Source of the DNA: Ulva prolifera
Taxonomy: Eukaryota; Chlorophyta; Ulvophyceae; Ulvales; Ulvaceae
DNA: 64,000 bases
NCBI GenBank assembly: GCA_023078555.1
Contig: CM041201.1
Span: 7,695,172-7,759,171, forward strand
Direction of reading: 5' to 3'
The notes beneath the pieces are model-generated. The model did not search any database and had not been told where the DNA came from. It saw nothing but the letters and a program-made list of their open reading frames with translations. Position numbers and translations under genes: made by a program. Below, in pieces: positions 20,301 through 33,397 of the stretch; positions within the stretch are counted from its first letter, which is position 1, and each line of letters opens with the position of its first letter.

Positions 20301-23300
20301 GTCAGCTGCAGTACCTCGAATAAATCACATTTCAATCGCACGTTGACCGAGCCGCGCACAGACGCCACGTCTGATGCAGATATGTATTGGCAGGTTATCA
20401 CAGGAGCAAGTTGATATTGTCCTGCTTGCGGAGCTGAGTACCCGGGCAGGTGCTCCACCGGGCTGAGTGTACGACAGGGCGTTGCGTTGGTTGATTTCAT
20501 AGCATGCGTCTCGATCGTTTCAACACGCTTGAGATCGTCATGGGGATGGTACATGCTTTCCCCACGCACGAGTATATCTTCCCGGCCGCGATCATCATAC
20601 CTGCGGTGAGTCTTTCAGCTTACAAGCTTACACACACATGTACAGATGATCAACTGGAGGAGTGACACCAGACACTGTTCCCAATGTGTCAATCCAATGT
20701 GTCAACCCATCGATATCTACACAAAGCACAGAAAGCATCATCCCTTCAGATGAACACACAGAGCCAGCCAGAGGCAGCTTGGTCAATTCTGTACGTCCCC
20801 GCAAGTAGTGCAGCCATTCCGTGCAAGCAGTGATTACATCAATTGTTCCTCTAAAATCTCACGCTCGTGTGGCATGCTTCGATGTCATGTTCGTCGCGTG
20901 TTGAACCAGATTCCTACGCGCACCTGGCTACGAAGCTGCAGCTACACGTAGCATATGAATTCACGTTGCAGAATTGTTAGGTATATTTACTCGCTTCCGT
21001 GAGTTGTTAGAGTGTTCCCATTGCGGCTTGCTTGTGTACCCTCCAGGCTAGACAACTGGCATGCACAGCCAGTGCCACGTCCCGCTAAATGACGTCGCTG
21101 GTTTAGCTGACCTCGATCGGCGCACCATAAGTAAGGGAGACTGACATGCCTACAATCAATTGCTCTGGCATGCCGATGAGAAATTCAATAAATGGTATAC
21201 CTCCAGCTTGGTACTATCACACCGTGCGCGTGTGTTGCAACATGTTGACCAAGTGTCCCCTGTTGCCACTTGCCACTCTCGACGACGACTTTCGCGCATC
21301 TCAAAGGCTTTATAGTGCAGCGGAGAGCTTCGATCATGTCAAACAGACTGTGCTACTTGGTGGCAACGAATAGCGTAGATTTGTACGGGAACAGCAGCTA
21401 TGGTTGCTGTCGCTTGTCTTGGCGCTACGTGCAGCTGGCCGTCGCTTGGCGCCTGCTGGCGTACTTTCCTAAGCGAAACGTCAATGTGAAACGATATTGC
21501 TCTAGCACTGGTATCTCTTGATATTCAACAGCTGTTGCGAATTGTTGCGGTAGATTCAACCCTCCGGTAACCTGCTAGCAGATGTTCTACATGACGAGCT
21601 CTCGCGCTCGATCACGCAAGCAAGAAGTACATGACGTTTATGGTGTGTCTTTCTTAGCGACTGTGCTTTAGCGCAGTGACGAAACGCTTTCATTGTTGAC
21701 TGACGTAGTTCCATGGACAGGCCCAGGGCCTGGCGTCGACCACAGCCTGCTTGCAAATGTGAAAAGAATCTTGTGCGTCTCACGATAGTTGATGTACTGG
21801 CTATCGAGCTGCATGCTTGGTGGCGCATAATCTCACGGACGTCGCGTTAAGTTGCCGGTGATAATGCGCTCGCTTGCTTCCTACCGGTTGCTACGCCCTC
21901 AGAACCTTATCTCTTCGCAATGTGGATTGTCTACAGTTTCGAGAATGTATGTTGTGTGGAAGCTTTGAAAGCGGTCGTGCTTCTGCGTTGCGTTGTTGCG
22001 ATCGCAACTCTCCAGGCTGCTAGTGCCGGATCGTGCCTTGCCTATTCAGCGCAAGAGACGGGGACAGCCGTCAACGAATATCCAAAGTGTGACAGTCTGT
22101 ATGTGCCGTTTCGATGTGAGACTGCCACGTCAACTTGGCCTGTCAATATGTCATCTGCCATGGGCAGCGCAGTTTGTGCGGCACTTTGCGAGTCGAGGGT
22201 CTCTATACCGTTTTCGGACTGACATATACAACAGCCACATCAACATGTTTCATGTCTACAGGCGTCAGCCATGGAGTGTCAATGGCTCCCCATCGATGTT
22301 CAGCCATGGCCACAATGGTCACATGCATTTTATGATCGCAAGATGAGCCCGACTGGTCTGTAATTTCATCTAAACGGAAGTGATGCTGGTGCGCTTTGAC
22401 TACTGCACTGGATTGCTAGACTGGCTGTCCACTCATGCTCTCGAATGTTGTCAAACTCACTCGTGAATTCATGCAGTTAAGACACCTGCTCTTTTTAAGC
22501 AACGTATCTGACAGAAAGCTTATGGTGGCGACGCCTACATTCAGCTGGTATTTAACAAGAATCGGCAATCTCAGTCCTGAAGTAAGTAGTCTTCTTCTGT
22601 TTTTTGCGTGTATGCATGAGGCACTGGACTGCTATGTTCAGCTCTGCCACTGGCCGCTGCATGTCTATATAGCCACGACCAACGTGATGAGCAGCAAAGC
22701 TGTCTTTACGTCGTCAATGACCTGGTTGAGTGCAGTCTGACATGGACACCTTGTGATCTGCAGGGTAATTCGTGGTCTAGGCACAAGAATCAGGATGCTG
22801 AAGTACCGTGTACGGTAGCACTTCGATGTGTACTTCATTGTAGACTGTAGCATATCCTGAGTGGTGGCGTAGTCGTGGCTGCAGTAGTGGCTGCAAGGTA
22901 CAGCGGTGGGCTTCATGTTGCACGCAATGGAGCATTGGTGTAACAATGTACACGGACATCACAGCACTGATCAGAGGCAGTAATAGATTGATTCAGACAT
23001 TGAATAAGCTCCCTGTTGCGTTGCGTATGTATTGCTCACCTTGATTGCGCATCAACGGAATAATGGCGCACCAGCGTGGCGCACCGCCAGAGTGAGCAAA
23101 TGTTGTGGCGAGCGCAGTTTCTAAAAGTGCGCGAGACAGGGTGCGCACGACACCGTCTGAGCTATGACGATCAATCTTTGGCCTCTAATTGCCAATAAAC
23201 ACCGTATATACATATGTTTATTGTTCCGTGATGCGATTCAGCAGCTCGTGGACGCAATCAGCTCGTACAACTGTGGCGCAGGCCGCAGCAGCTACTAGTT

Positions 23301-25537
23301 AACAGGCGCCGGGTGTAACAAATCATGCACGGCAGCCACGAAAGCATGAAAGTGATTTTAACGAGTTTGTGCTTTGGTTTGGGCCGGCTTCTGGCGTAAC
23401 TGAGGCGACAATAACGCAGCTGCCCCAATGAGGCCGCGACATCGCCAAGGTACACGCAGCTACCGGCATTGCCATAGCATCGACCTAAACAGCACAACGA
23501 GCGCACATGAGGCAACACTGATGCGTACATATGTTGTACGGTTGTATGCTCAGGCTTCTTGCCACCCAAAATGGCGATCGCGGCCCGGCTGACCAGTGCA
23601 CCAGATGACTCACCTGGATTATCAGAGCCGCATGCGCACATGCCAGCAACACCGGAGCCGTCTGTAATAAGTAATGAACGTCATTGAATGATTTCAGATG
23701 GTCAGTCTGGTGATAATTCACCTCAGTCCGTGGGATCTGCGCAGTGCAGCTCGGGCCATACCACGTAATCGGGACACGGGGCAAAGCAATCAGAGCATTA
23801 TATGACGTATCGGCATGGTTCATAGCAACAATACCTAATTTGTGAATAGTCCGGGCCCTGTGAGCCGTGAATTTGTTTGTAAATCTAGCAAGAGCCAGTG
23901 AGGCGATACAAGAGCAATGGCGGACATTCAAGACCGCCAGTCCACCATTGCAACGCGATCGCACACACAACCGGCCCGATACATCATTCAGAATACATGT
24001 ACAACATGTGTCCGTCCACTAACAGCTACAGACCTCATGAATCGTGTACAACAGCCTGGCCCGCCGCGTGACCAGGCCCACGGAAACGCCTGTTGAATCA
24101 TGTATTCGTCGCCGATCGCGGCCGGAACAATTCGATAGCACTCTACAGAGGTCTGGCTACTCTCTGAACATGGTTTCAGTCAATTTACAGTCTTCTGCGG
24201 CCCTAAGCAGTTGGGGCCTGGTCTCGCGCACCCATGTCGCGCACCATGGGTGCGCGACAAACGCGTAGTCTCTGTGGAGGATTGAGTACGGTCAGTGTGT
24301 CAGTGACTGGTGTAGACTTGACTATTGGCAGCATGTAGGCATGTGCCTCCAAGTCCATTGTGGCCATTATCTCTTCTCAGTCTCACGTGGACCATTGCCA
24401 CGTTGAATTGCAGTACGCCCTGGTGTGTGTATGAGCCGATGTACGACTTGAGTAGGGCTGTTGAATTACACATAAGCCAAATCGAAGACGAATTACGGAC
24501 AAGTAAGCTGTTGTGATTACATTTTAATTGCAAAATATGAGATGAATCCAAATCCAATCAATGAAACGCTGTGTCGCAATCATATTCTTGGACATAAATC
24601 AACCAAGACAGGAACACGTTGCAGATGGTTGTCGTGCTCACTAGCAAGGGTGACCTGCTGTATGTTTTATTAATGTTTCCGAAGACTGATTTCCTTGAGT
24701 CAACGATATTATGTAGGCCATTGGCTTCCATCACAATAATCCCAACATATCAAGTCGCAGCAGCGATGCCCATTTCCCGGGCATGCAGTGCGGAAGGCAT
24801 GCCTCGGGCCGGTTATGCTATGCCACAATAGGCAGACACATCTAATTCGTAGCTCTGTAGTTGTGTGAGTCCAACACATAAGATGTTGTGCACTCGGCTT
24901 ACCAGAGTAGCTAGCATCGAGTCAGCTTCATGGTCTCTTTCATAATGTGTCTTTTGTTTGAGCGTTGGTACCTTTATTGTATGTGTACCTCGCAAATACT
25001 CTGCAGTAGGTGGACCTCGTGTGTCTTGCAGTGTCCAGTCAAAGTGTCACTAGCACTGAATACTACCTCGCCCTTGCTGCATCTAGCAACCAGCTGCATT
25101 CATCTTCGCAACAGGCATGATCGTGCCACGAATTGTGTGCCCTGCTACAAGAAGTAAGCTAGCTTCACCGCTCGCGTTGCTGCATGCACAATGGCAATAC
25201 CGCACTGCTAGTGTGCCCCTGCCGACGGAGCAGCAGCAACACTGTTGCACACGACTATTGCTAACATAAAAGCACATGCATTGTGGTGCAAGCATCGATG
25301 GGCAATGCCCCTATCAAAGGAAACGCCGATCAGCTGACAGCGCCAAACATCATTTACATGAGTTAATCAACATTTAAGCAACATTTAAGTCACATTTGCC
25401 AATGTGACTTCAAAAAAGCTGTTTATTTTAACGTAACCCATGTGAATTTGGAGCTGACAACTTATAGAAAGCCAATGTTTTAATTACATTATGTAAGCAC
25501 GTGTTAATTTGGTTTTGAGAACTGCAATCAGCATCAT
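17391..25537. other. Eight kilobases without a supportable gene
   Basis: Open frames are short and lack consistent splice phases or known motifs. A degenerate retroelement-like stretch may lie at 17460-18040, but nothing in it is decisive. The words GCGCACC/GGTGCGC cluster at 18590-18630, 19930-19980, 20125-20160, 23065-23090 and 24225-24260, several as close inverted pairs. Otherwise I see only AT-richer, unstructured DNA. Confidence 0.5.
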
Positions 25538-26899
25538 GGTTGGGTCGAGCCCGATCCCCCAATGTCGAGATTTTTCAAATCGGGCCCGATAAATCGGGAA
25601 TTTTCGGCTTGATCCGGATAAACAACTTTAATATTTAGGGATGTCTAAAACTGGACGCACATCAGTTGAGCTGCCCAAAGTTTGACATAAATTTGATGCC
25701 AATGAAGCGAGAACACATCATCATAGCGCTATATTTGTAGTCTTGCATGAGTTGTGATGGATTGACATGAGCAACATTCACTGATGGCACCGTTATGACT
25801 GGCTACTCGGATCTGTCCAATCATAAGATCACAGCAGCACTCCACAATGCAATCCGGTGGGTCCAAAGCCACATGATTAATAATAAGCAATTGCTTCTTT
25901 ATATACATATGTGTTCTAATCTAAGAGAGAGCTGACACTTGTGTGATGATACACAGAAACCAGGTCCAATTCTGATCACGATTGGGATGGAATTACGAAT
26001 GCCCGTGGTATTAAATGCACTAAAAGACACCAAATACATTGATTCTTGATCGATTGCTGCCCTCTCATGGTCGTGCGTAACCTCATAGACTGCTGATGAC
26101 ATAAATACTTGCCGCATCCACGGGCGTGAAGCAACAAATCTATTGCGAAAGACTTCTTTGAAACATAATGGATTTTGGCAATGTATTCTTGATGTCTTTG
26201 TCTGTTCGCCAGCCGATTGAGCCTTGTACTCGTTCGTGCTAGCTCGTCAACGAGACCATGAGCAGTGCTTACACGCCATGTCGCGAATCGAGTGTAGCGC
26301 TCACACAGTCTGTGAAGGCAAATTGTCAAGACGCTTGTTAGTCTCATCGAGTGTGCACAGGGGTTAATGCGCGTGCCTAAGCTGTTAAGCATGCTAACTG
26401 TGCATGGCGACGTGGAGGGGAGCGTACCTTGCCACCGCGTGCAGTCGCATGGCAGAAATGAAAGTTAGCATTGGACCGGTGACCACATGGATACACACGG
26501 CATGCTCTAACCACTGGGGCTCACCTGAAGCAACGAGTCCTTTATTAGATGACTCTTCCCTGGATTTAGTCGCCTATATTCTTGGATCCCCAGATATGGA
26601 TATCCCACATCACAAATCGAGCTTTCGAATCTTGCGCAAGCGTGCGTCGCTGAGCACCTGTGGTCGTTTATAGGTCCACGGCGCGCTTAGTCGCACACAA
26701 AAACGTCCACAGGTCGATTTTTTTGACAAAACACTTGCCACAATCCGCAAACATGTTTATCTATCATATGACACCTGAATAGTCGTCAACATAGTTCATT
26801 CTAGCTCGAAGATGACCAAATCGGGAGATTAATCGGGATTTTTCTCATCGGGCTCGATAAATCGGGAAATTTGCCCAATCGGGCCCGATGACCCAACCC
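25538..26899. mobile_element. Possible 1.36-kb terminal-inverted-repeat element
   Basis: The left end reads GGTTGGGTCGAGCCCGAT and the right end, reverse-complemented, GGGTTGGGTCATCGGGCCC. Both ends continue for about 80 bases with repeated AAATCGGG/CCCGATTT words in both orientations. No convincing target duplication flanks it. Inside is only a small minus-strand frame at 25976-26392 with no recognised transposase motif. It could be a non-autonomous DNA transposon or a pair of diverged repeats. Confidence 0.45.
26325..26400 (+). repeat. Segment repeated in inverse at 47225-47305
   Basis: GTCAAGACGCTTGTTAGTCT, CATCGAGTGTGCA and GGGGTTAATGCGCGTGC are found again, reverse-complemented, at 47225-47305 with a few substitutions. 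It lies inside the putative inverted-repeat element. Confidence 0.7.
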
Positions 26900-26911
26900 A
26901 GATCCGCAGCC

Positions 26912-27027
26912 GACACATGAGTGTTCAACAAGTACCTCTTCAACCCACTAGTATTGTTGAATGTTGCGGATGTAGATCCTTGATAGTAGCAGAAACAACA
27001 TGCAAGCTCCTCGTCAATGGCTAGCAC
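26912..27027 (-). pseudogene. BED-type zinc-finger-like fragment
   Basis: On the minus strand the frame from about 27022 reads ELACCFCYYQGSTSATFN followed by NTSGLKRYLLNTHV. This fits the BED finger pattern: C-x2-C, then Ser-x-Leu with a basic residue, then a terminal His. BED fingers sit at the N-terminus of hAT transposases. The coding sequence stops at the right end of the inverted-repeat element (26899), as if interrupted by it. Nothing further of a transposase is visible. Confidence 0.3.
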
Positions 27028-27049
27028 AATCTCGCATAATGTACGGCCA

Positions 27050-27130
27050 AAAGTTGTAATGGAGAATGGGCAACGCTATGTGCATACTCTTGCATGAGCC
27101 AACCTCGATCGCAGTGAAATACGGTGATGT
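27050..27130 (-). repeat. Segment repeated at 46783-46860
   Basis: AATGGAGAATGGGCAACGCT and the following 45 bases recur at 46783-46860 in the same orientation. On the minus strand both copies encode an IALPILH[YC]N peptide, so the shared piece was probably coding in a mobile element of unknown family. Confidence 0.6.
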
Positions 27131-28240
27131 TACAACAAAGCATTGTAGACCGGCAAAGCACAATCACACATGTGTCCCTACCGCATAGCATTCAAAGTTC
27201 CGTCATTTAGTTTCACGCATGTATCATGAATGTGGCAAGGGACTACACATACCGTGCGCGCTGCCCATTGTACACATGGAAAGGTTTGGGAGGCAACCGG
27301 AATCGACTCGGTGCGACTTGCTAAGCGTTCGTGCACATGCCACCGATTCTCGTTGAAACGATTGTGAGTTACTGGTCATGTGGGAATTGTGAATAGGCTA
27401 CTTGAGGCATCGGCATATTGGGCTCAATGGCCGCGGCAGCCCCCGGAAGATCCATTGGCCACGGCTCCCGGATAGAGGCTGAGCTTCTGTTGACTGATCG
27501 GGTAGCGCAGGGAGCTGGGCACCCTAGCGAGCTTACAGAAACGACAGGAGAGAAAGACAGGGGTAACAATGCAGCACAGATGGAATGACTGGAACAGAAG
27601 CGCTCCAATCGACCAAAGGTAATTGTGTCGATCACAGCAAAACACTTGGAATATATGTGCCCAGGCCCATCCCTGCTTTGTGCTGTCCTCGCTACTGATA
27701 GCTCTGTGGAACTGTGGAATCGCGCTGCTCGTTGATCTCTGTGCGGATCAGGGTGCAGCATCCCGCGAGATCTGGCGATCTTCTGCGGGCATTGGGATTT
27801 GGCATGTATCATCCTCCGTCAATCCAATGCAGCAACATCGTGCTGCATGGATACGCAGACGTAGATTGACTGGCATGGTCTTTGACGCTGCACCCTTGGC
27901 GTGCGCAAGCGCATACCAGGGGTACGCATGCGCCGCATGCATGACGTGTCATGTTCTGAGCTGGCACTGCGCACTGCCAAAAGGCTGTGGCATAAGGTGG
28001 CATGATACATGGGATTGGTATGCGAGATTAAACATGTTGAGAAATGCTAGTGGCACTGTTGGGCATGTGGAATTACGCACATGTAGCTGTATGCATGTAG
28101 CTCATGTGCACAGCTGTGACGTGGTACATGCTGGCATTCTGAGGTATTCTTTGGTATACTTTCGGCTGGCTCAAGTTTGCAAGGCACCAGCCTGAGAGAC
28201 ATACACATGTATCCACAATTGGTGCATGCATATCTGGAAT
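27131..28240. other. No supportable gene
   Basis: Overlapping short frames on both strands only; no domain and no matched splice sites seen. Confidence 0.5.
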
Positions 28241-29090
28241 AGGTGTGCTTATGAGCAGACAGATTTGGCCATTACAACAACTTCCCCCCTCAGCGCCGCC
28301 GTCCGGTTCGACACGGAGAAGCGGCGCGAGCACCGGGGCAGGCTCCCCGTTGTTGCCTACTCGCGTCGGGCGGCTCGAGCTCTGTGGAGCAGTCCACCAT
28401 GTGCACGGAGTGACGGGCGAGCTGGCGCTGCGGGTGCGTGACAAGGTGATGTCCCCACACTCCAAGGCCGCCTGCTCACTCTCGTGGCCCGCATGTGAGG
28501 TCCTGCCTTGGGCCTGCCTGACGCCTGACGTTGAAAGTGGAGATTGCAGCGGCGGTGTCCATGTGCTGGTGGCGCCATTGCCGGTGCCCTAGACAGGGCT
28601 TGCTTCTAGGCGCCACGCATCTGAGCAGCTGCGGCTGCTGCCGGAGCTGCTACCGGGGCTGCCGCTCGCGCCTGCGGCATCGGAACGTGCCTCCTATTCC
28701 GCCAAGAGGAGTTGTGTTCTCGACGGCAAATCGTCTCAGCTTCTGTCGCGCTTGAACGTGACTGGGGTGTGTGTTTGCGGTTCGGCCAGCCCATGTATGT
28801 CATCGGGTTTCACGCTGGACGGGTTGCTGATGCGCTGAGATGCAGGGCTGATTGCCACAGATGAGTATCTCACCTTGCTTAGCGAAACTGAGATCAGGAA
28901 TCGGGGTACTAGAGGCACTGGCGTGTGACGTCGCGCCTCTGCGACTTGCGGGTGGGAATTGCTGCCCGATGTCGCACGAGCGTGCGCGGGCCGGTCTGGC
29001 CGCTCCGGGCCCCCTTGTGCCCACCCGATGTCCTGCCCTGGTTCGCTCAGGCTGTAGTTGGAAAGGGCAAGCTCTGTAGCAGCCTCATCG
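28241..29090 (+). CDS. GC-rich coding-like island, unknown
   Basis: Base composition rises sharply compared with the flanks. A frame from about 28269 includes GELALRVRDKVMSPHSKAAC and ESGDCSGGVHVLVAPLP. After a possible short intron (GTGCCCTAG...TTCTAG) a Leu/Ala-rich frame follows (RHASEQLRLLPELLPGLPL). A further block at 28911-29080 includes GNCCPMSHERARAG. No family is recognised and the exons are not linked with certainty. Confidence 0.25.
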
Positions 29091-30839
29091 GGGTGTCGCG
29101 GTCCAAAGATGCTGTTCTCGGGCTAGTGGCCTGGAAGTAAGGGCTATGAGGTGACGGCGACGAGCCTGCTTACGGGCCGGATTCTGGTGGGCGAAGCTGC
29201 ACACACCATAGACAAGATCACAATGTGCGATTGTGTCGTTTCGTGTATGGCCTAGCTCATAGGCATGATCGCTGCTTTGCCTGAGTTGGCGCAAGCCCGG
29301 GCGCATTTGATGTGCACATAGCTGGAGTTGTTCAGCGTTTTAGGCAATTGCGCATGTGTGCGCAGTGCATCAGTGCCGCGGCAAAGCATCACATATTGGC
29401 GCGTGTGCGGACGTCACATCTCGCGATCAAATCATGCAATTCACGCATGACAGGGCCACCATCATGCAAGCAATAAATGGCTGGTGGCGCCGGTGACGTG
29501 GCTTCGGGATCAAACTTCCGAAGTCTGATGACAGTGACAAGATAGTGCCACAGTAGGCTTGAGACATGCTGCAGTCCTGTGCGACACTCACGCCGATGGC
29601 CTATGTCGAGTCACGTTCGAGGTACATCATCGTTTGACACAGTCCACGACAGAGCTATACATCCCGCTGGAGGTCGGAAATAACCGGCGGACACATATGT
29701 CAGCGGGATGTGTTGACAGCGACAGCGGGCAGCCTTTGCCTGCGAAACGAGCGCGCTCGGGTGAACATTTCGCTTAGGCACAGAATGTACCTGGTGATCA
29801 GGTTCGCAGCCACAGCGTGATGTAATTCACGGCCACATAACATGTAGATGCAGACGTTTCAATGCTGCATGTTTGCCTCACTTTGTGCAATGCTTGGGCG
29901 GTCTGGTTTCACGAATTCAGCACCGAAGGAGCACGACCGCAACGAGCTTGCCTACATGTCCGGCGCGAATGCGCATGTCAAAGCAACGAGACTCATGGTG
30001 TGTCAGGCAAGAGTGGAGAGGCTGCGGCATTGGGCGAGGCGAAGGGGTAGGCTGAAGCCTTGGTGATCGTGCAACTGCTTCAAACCCACTCATGAGCGAG
30101 GCACAGAGCTAGTGGAACAGTAGCGCTCACTGACGTTCAACAAGGACTCTACCTGACATATGCAAGCCTATGTCGAAATGACCCACTGTCACGCAATGCA
30201 CGCTGGCGAGCGATTGCAACGCAGGCACGTCAAGCACTTCGCCACACCAATTGCAACTACAAAGCCTCGCAGCACCTTCCAGCTAACGCAGAGCAACAGG
30301 AAGTCTCGATAGCTCTGCGAATATAATGTTCATTTTGTCCATTAAGTGTCACTGTGTAGGCACATCAACGAACGTCTCGCCTACCGAGACCGTTCCTGCA
30401 ACGATACAACCCTAGACAAATACAGACTGTCGGTAAGGCTACAACTTATGCTAATAACGGACGCGCGCTGGTGCAATGCTACATGTACAGCGGAGAACGG
30501 CAAGTTGCAGGAGCTCGCGAACAGATGTACACAAGCCGCAAACACATGCCCGAGCACAACACCTTCAAACACATGTCCGAGCACAACACCCTATCGGAGA
30601 AATGCAACGGGGTGACGTCAACATCATGTATATAGTGCAGGCGGTAGTGTGGGTGTGCCGTCGTGCACATATATTGAAGTAGATACGACTGTGCACTGAA
30701 TGCGCATGCTTGCGCTGGAACATGGCAGCCAGGACCGGTGCACACCAACGCATGATAGCGGACTTCGTCGAGCTGGACCATGGGGGCTTCCAAGTACCGT
30801 TGGCCTTGATGACATTGCTCTTGCAGCGCGGAAATTGCA
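29091..30839. other. No supportable gene
   Basis: Short frames without motifs. The only structure noted is a small direct repeat at 30535-30590 (ACACATGCCCGAGCACAACA and ACACATGTCCGAGCACAACA), 30 bases apart. Confidence 0.5.
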
Positions 30840-30930
30840 GAGATGGACGCAGCGCAGTACTGGCGTGTATGGTGTGTTCGATCGCAAACATGTGCTAACA
30901 GGTCTTCTGCATCCAATGCATCCACCGTAA
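30840..30930 (+). repeat. Coding-like segment shared with 50085-50160
   Basis: GTATGGTGTGTTCGATCGCA, AACATGTGCT.ACAGG and CTTCT.CATCC occur in both places. In each, the plus strand reads YGVFDRKHVLTGLLHP. The reading frame is preserved although flanks differ, which points to a dispersed, formerly coding element. Confidence 0.6.
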
Positions 30931-32629
30931 CATACACGCCGAGCGCTGCAATCCGCACTCAACAGACCTGCGATCGGCCAACCGAGGCCTTCGTGGCGTC
31001 GTTTGGAAAGCAGTGTATCACTCAGCGGCACGTCACAGGAGGAGCCGTAATGCAGCATCGGCATTGGAATCTCTGAATCGCAATCACGATGATGTGTCAG
31101 TGGTTTGTGGCTCTTCATGTGTGATACCCTTGGCATCGACATACACATGTACCCCTTGCACCTCTCGCACTCCAAGATCATGCGTGGCATAAGGTAAATC
31201 TATCACAGTCGTTACACAGATGTTCCCAATGCAACACCTGTGGCAAAGGGTAGGATACCGTATATAGGCACACTCGTGTGTGCACACGTACCAAACACAT
31301 TCAACGCTGAGCACACTACGGCGCCACCCGTCACTGCAAAAAGGCATTCACCACGGAGGCCTCGACATCCGGCGCCCACCGGAAGAACACATGCACTGCC
31401 TCGCTCAGCCGCGCATCAAACACCGCCGACCCGCGGTCCGGGGACGGCTGCCCGTCATGACCCTGCGCATACGTATGGTACAGGTTGCAGTATCCCCCCT
31501 GCCTCAGCCACTGCACCTCCGCTGCGAAGTTCGCCACCGGTTGCCGTGGCGCGAACATGTTCTTGTGAACAACCGAGTCATGCGTGATCGCAACGTCTGC
31601 GGCGTCTGGCACACGCGTGAGGCCGATGTACATCGGCACATTGTGTGCAACAGGGTCCAGCGTTGTGTCCGTTGCAGACTTAGTACTGTGCACGACCACA
31701 CGCTGCCCGACCAGCTCCACCGTCATGATGATCATGGATGACGATGTGCGCATGGCCGCCGGCACGATCGGCAACGGCACCCGCAGCGTAAGTGATCTTC
31801 TTGGTCTTTAGCACGTACTCCATCTCAGGCTGTGGCATGAGCACTTGCCGGATCATGACGTCCGCCGGCGACCAAATCGCAACGAACGGCAAGCCCACGA
31901 GGTTGTGCGACGTGTTTGCATCAATGAGCCGTTCTAAAGCATGTAAGCGATGCTCTCGACCGAACCTGCGACTTTCTGTGGCACAGCATCACCCGTGCGT
32001 AGCCGCACTGGCGACCACAGGACCTTCAGTTTTGCGACTTTCTTGCACATGAAGGCAAGGCGCGCTTTGAAGTCTGCTCGCACGTGCCATGCAGGCACAC
32101 ACGCCCATGCCACAGCCGCACCGTTTGGTCGGTTCTCCCCAAGGCAGGCTGTCAGTAGCAGGGGCTCGCCCAAGTGGACCCTGCAGGAGTCTTAGATGCA
32201 GAACGCGATGTCTTCTAGCTGCCCCACGATTCTCCGGCCAGAGTATGTTGTCGTATTGCATGCACCCGTGTCCCATCAGCTTCAGAACGGCAGCGCACAG
32301 TTCTACGTAGCAGTCTTACACCCGGAGTGAATGAGTCACCGCAATGGTGCGCAGACTTGTCAAGGCATCCCGACATGCACATCACAGGCTGCCTACACAC
32401 GCAAACACACAGGAGGCCGTGCAGGCGCGCACTCGAATGCGTACGCATCCTACGCATGATACTCTGTGTCTCGGGAGGAGCAGGTCGTCGGACCACCGGG
32501 GCACGAGGCGGCATCATGCAGGGGGTCCGGCAGCTTGTAGAGTGGGAGTCGTGACTGCAGTGCGACAGCATTAGCTATCGCATTATGTACCTTCTGTAAC
32601 TGTCGCATCGTCACTCATTAACACGAGTT

Positions 32630-32775
32630 CTAGCACAGGCGGTTAAACATGTTGTAGCACACGCTGTAGGACACGATGTACCACACGCGGCGGCTCCGGC
32701 TGTAGAGCAATCTGTAGCACACGCTGTAGCACAGGTTGTAGCACCGGCTGTGGCACACACGCTGTGACACTCGCA
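32630..32775. repeat. Short tandem repeat, about 12-15 bp units
   Basis: Imperfect units of the form CTGTAGCACACG recur about nine times (CTGTAGGACACG, CTGTAGCACACGCTG, TTGTAGCACCGG and others). Confidence 0.7.
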
Positions 32776-33358
32776 CTCGTGACATACCTCGGCGGATACA
32801 GCGATTCGATTCGGTTCGGAGGTTTATACAAGGTATGTGTATGCTCCTCTGGGTACAGAACATACTGTTGTTTTTTCTGTGAACGTAATGTGCAGAGCAA
32901 CTGCGCTTCTGGAGTGTGACCCTCCAGACTCGGAGTTTTATGCCGGTTTAGAGGTCTCTCGGCTCAGCGCTGCGGACTCCAGAACAGAACAAGAAGAGCA
33001 AAACCTCGGCGCGCTATTTGAATACATGTCAGGTACAACATCACAGCATAGCAGAGCGTAGAGTTACAATCGACCGGCTTGCCAGGAGTCGCGACGATAC
33101 TTGGACTGCGTTGCATATGCATGTTCCCCGGCCGCCGCACCACCGTCGCCGGCTTCCACGGCGCCCACCTTCCGCTTCGAGGACCGCGTCGCGTCTCCCG
33201 TGTCGGTCGGGACACGCAAGTTCTGGCCCATGAACCCTCCCACACTCGGTTTCGCTCTCACATTCGGGTCTTTGGACAATGCAGCGTTGTAGATGGAGAC
33301 GATTCGTTTCTTGGCATTGAAGGCCATGCCAATACGCATGGCTGCGGGGTGAGCATAC

Positions 33359-33360
<2 letters not shown>

Positions 33361-33390
<30 letters not shown>

Positions 33391-33397
33391 ACCCCCC
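33361..33397. repeat. Poly-C tract, C30-A-C6
   Basis: Thirty consecutive C residues are followed by A and six more C. On the minus strand it would encode polyglycine or lie in an intron of the degenerate gene. Its exact length in an assembly is unreliable. Confidence 0.95.

Noticed and set aside
33361-33397. Polyglycine protein segment
   Set aside because: Homopolymer C on the plus strand; length is likely unstable or mis-assembled, and adjoining coding blocks do not need it.
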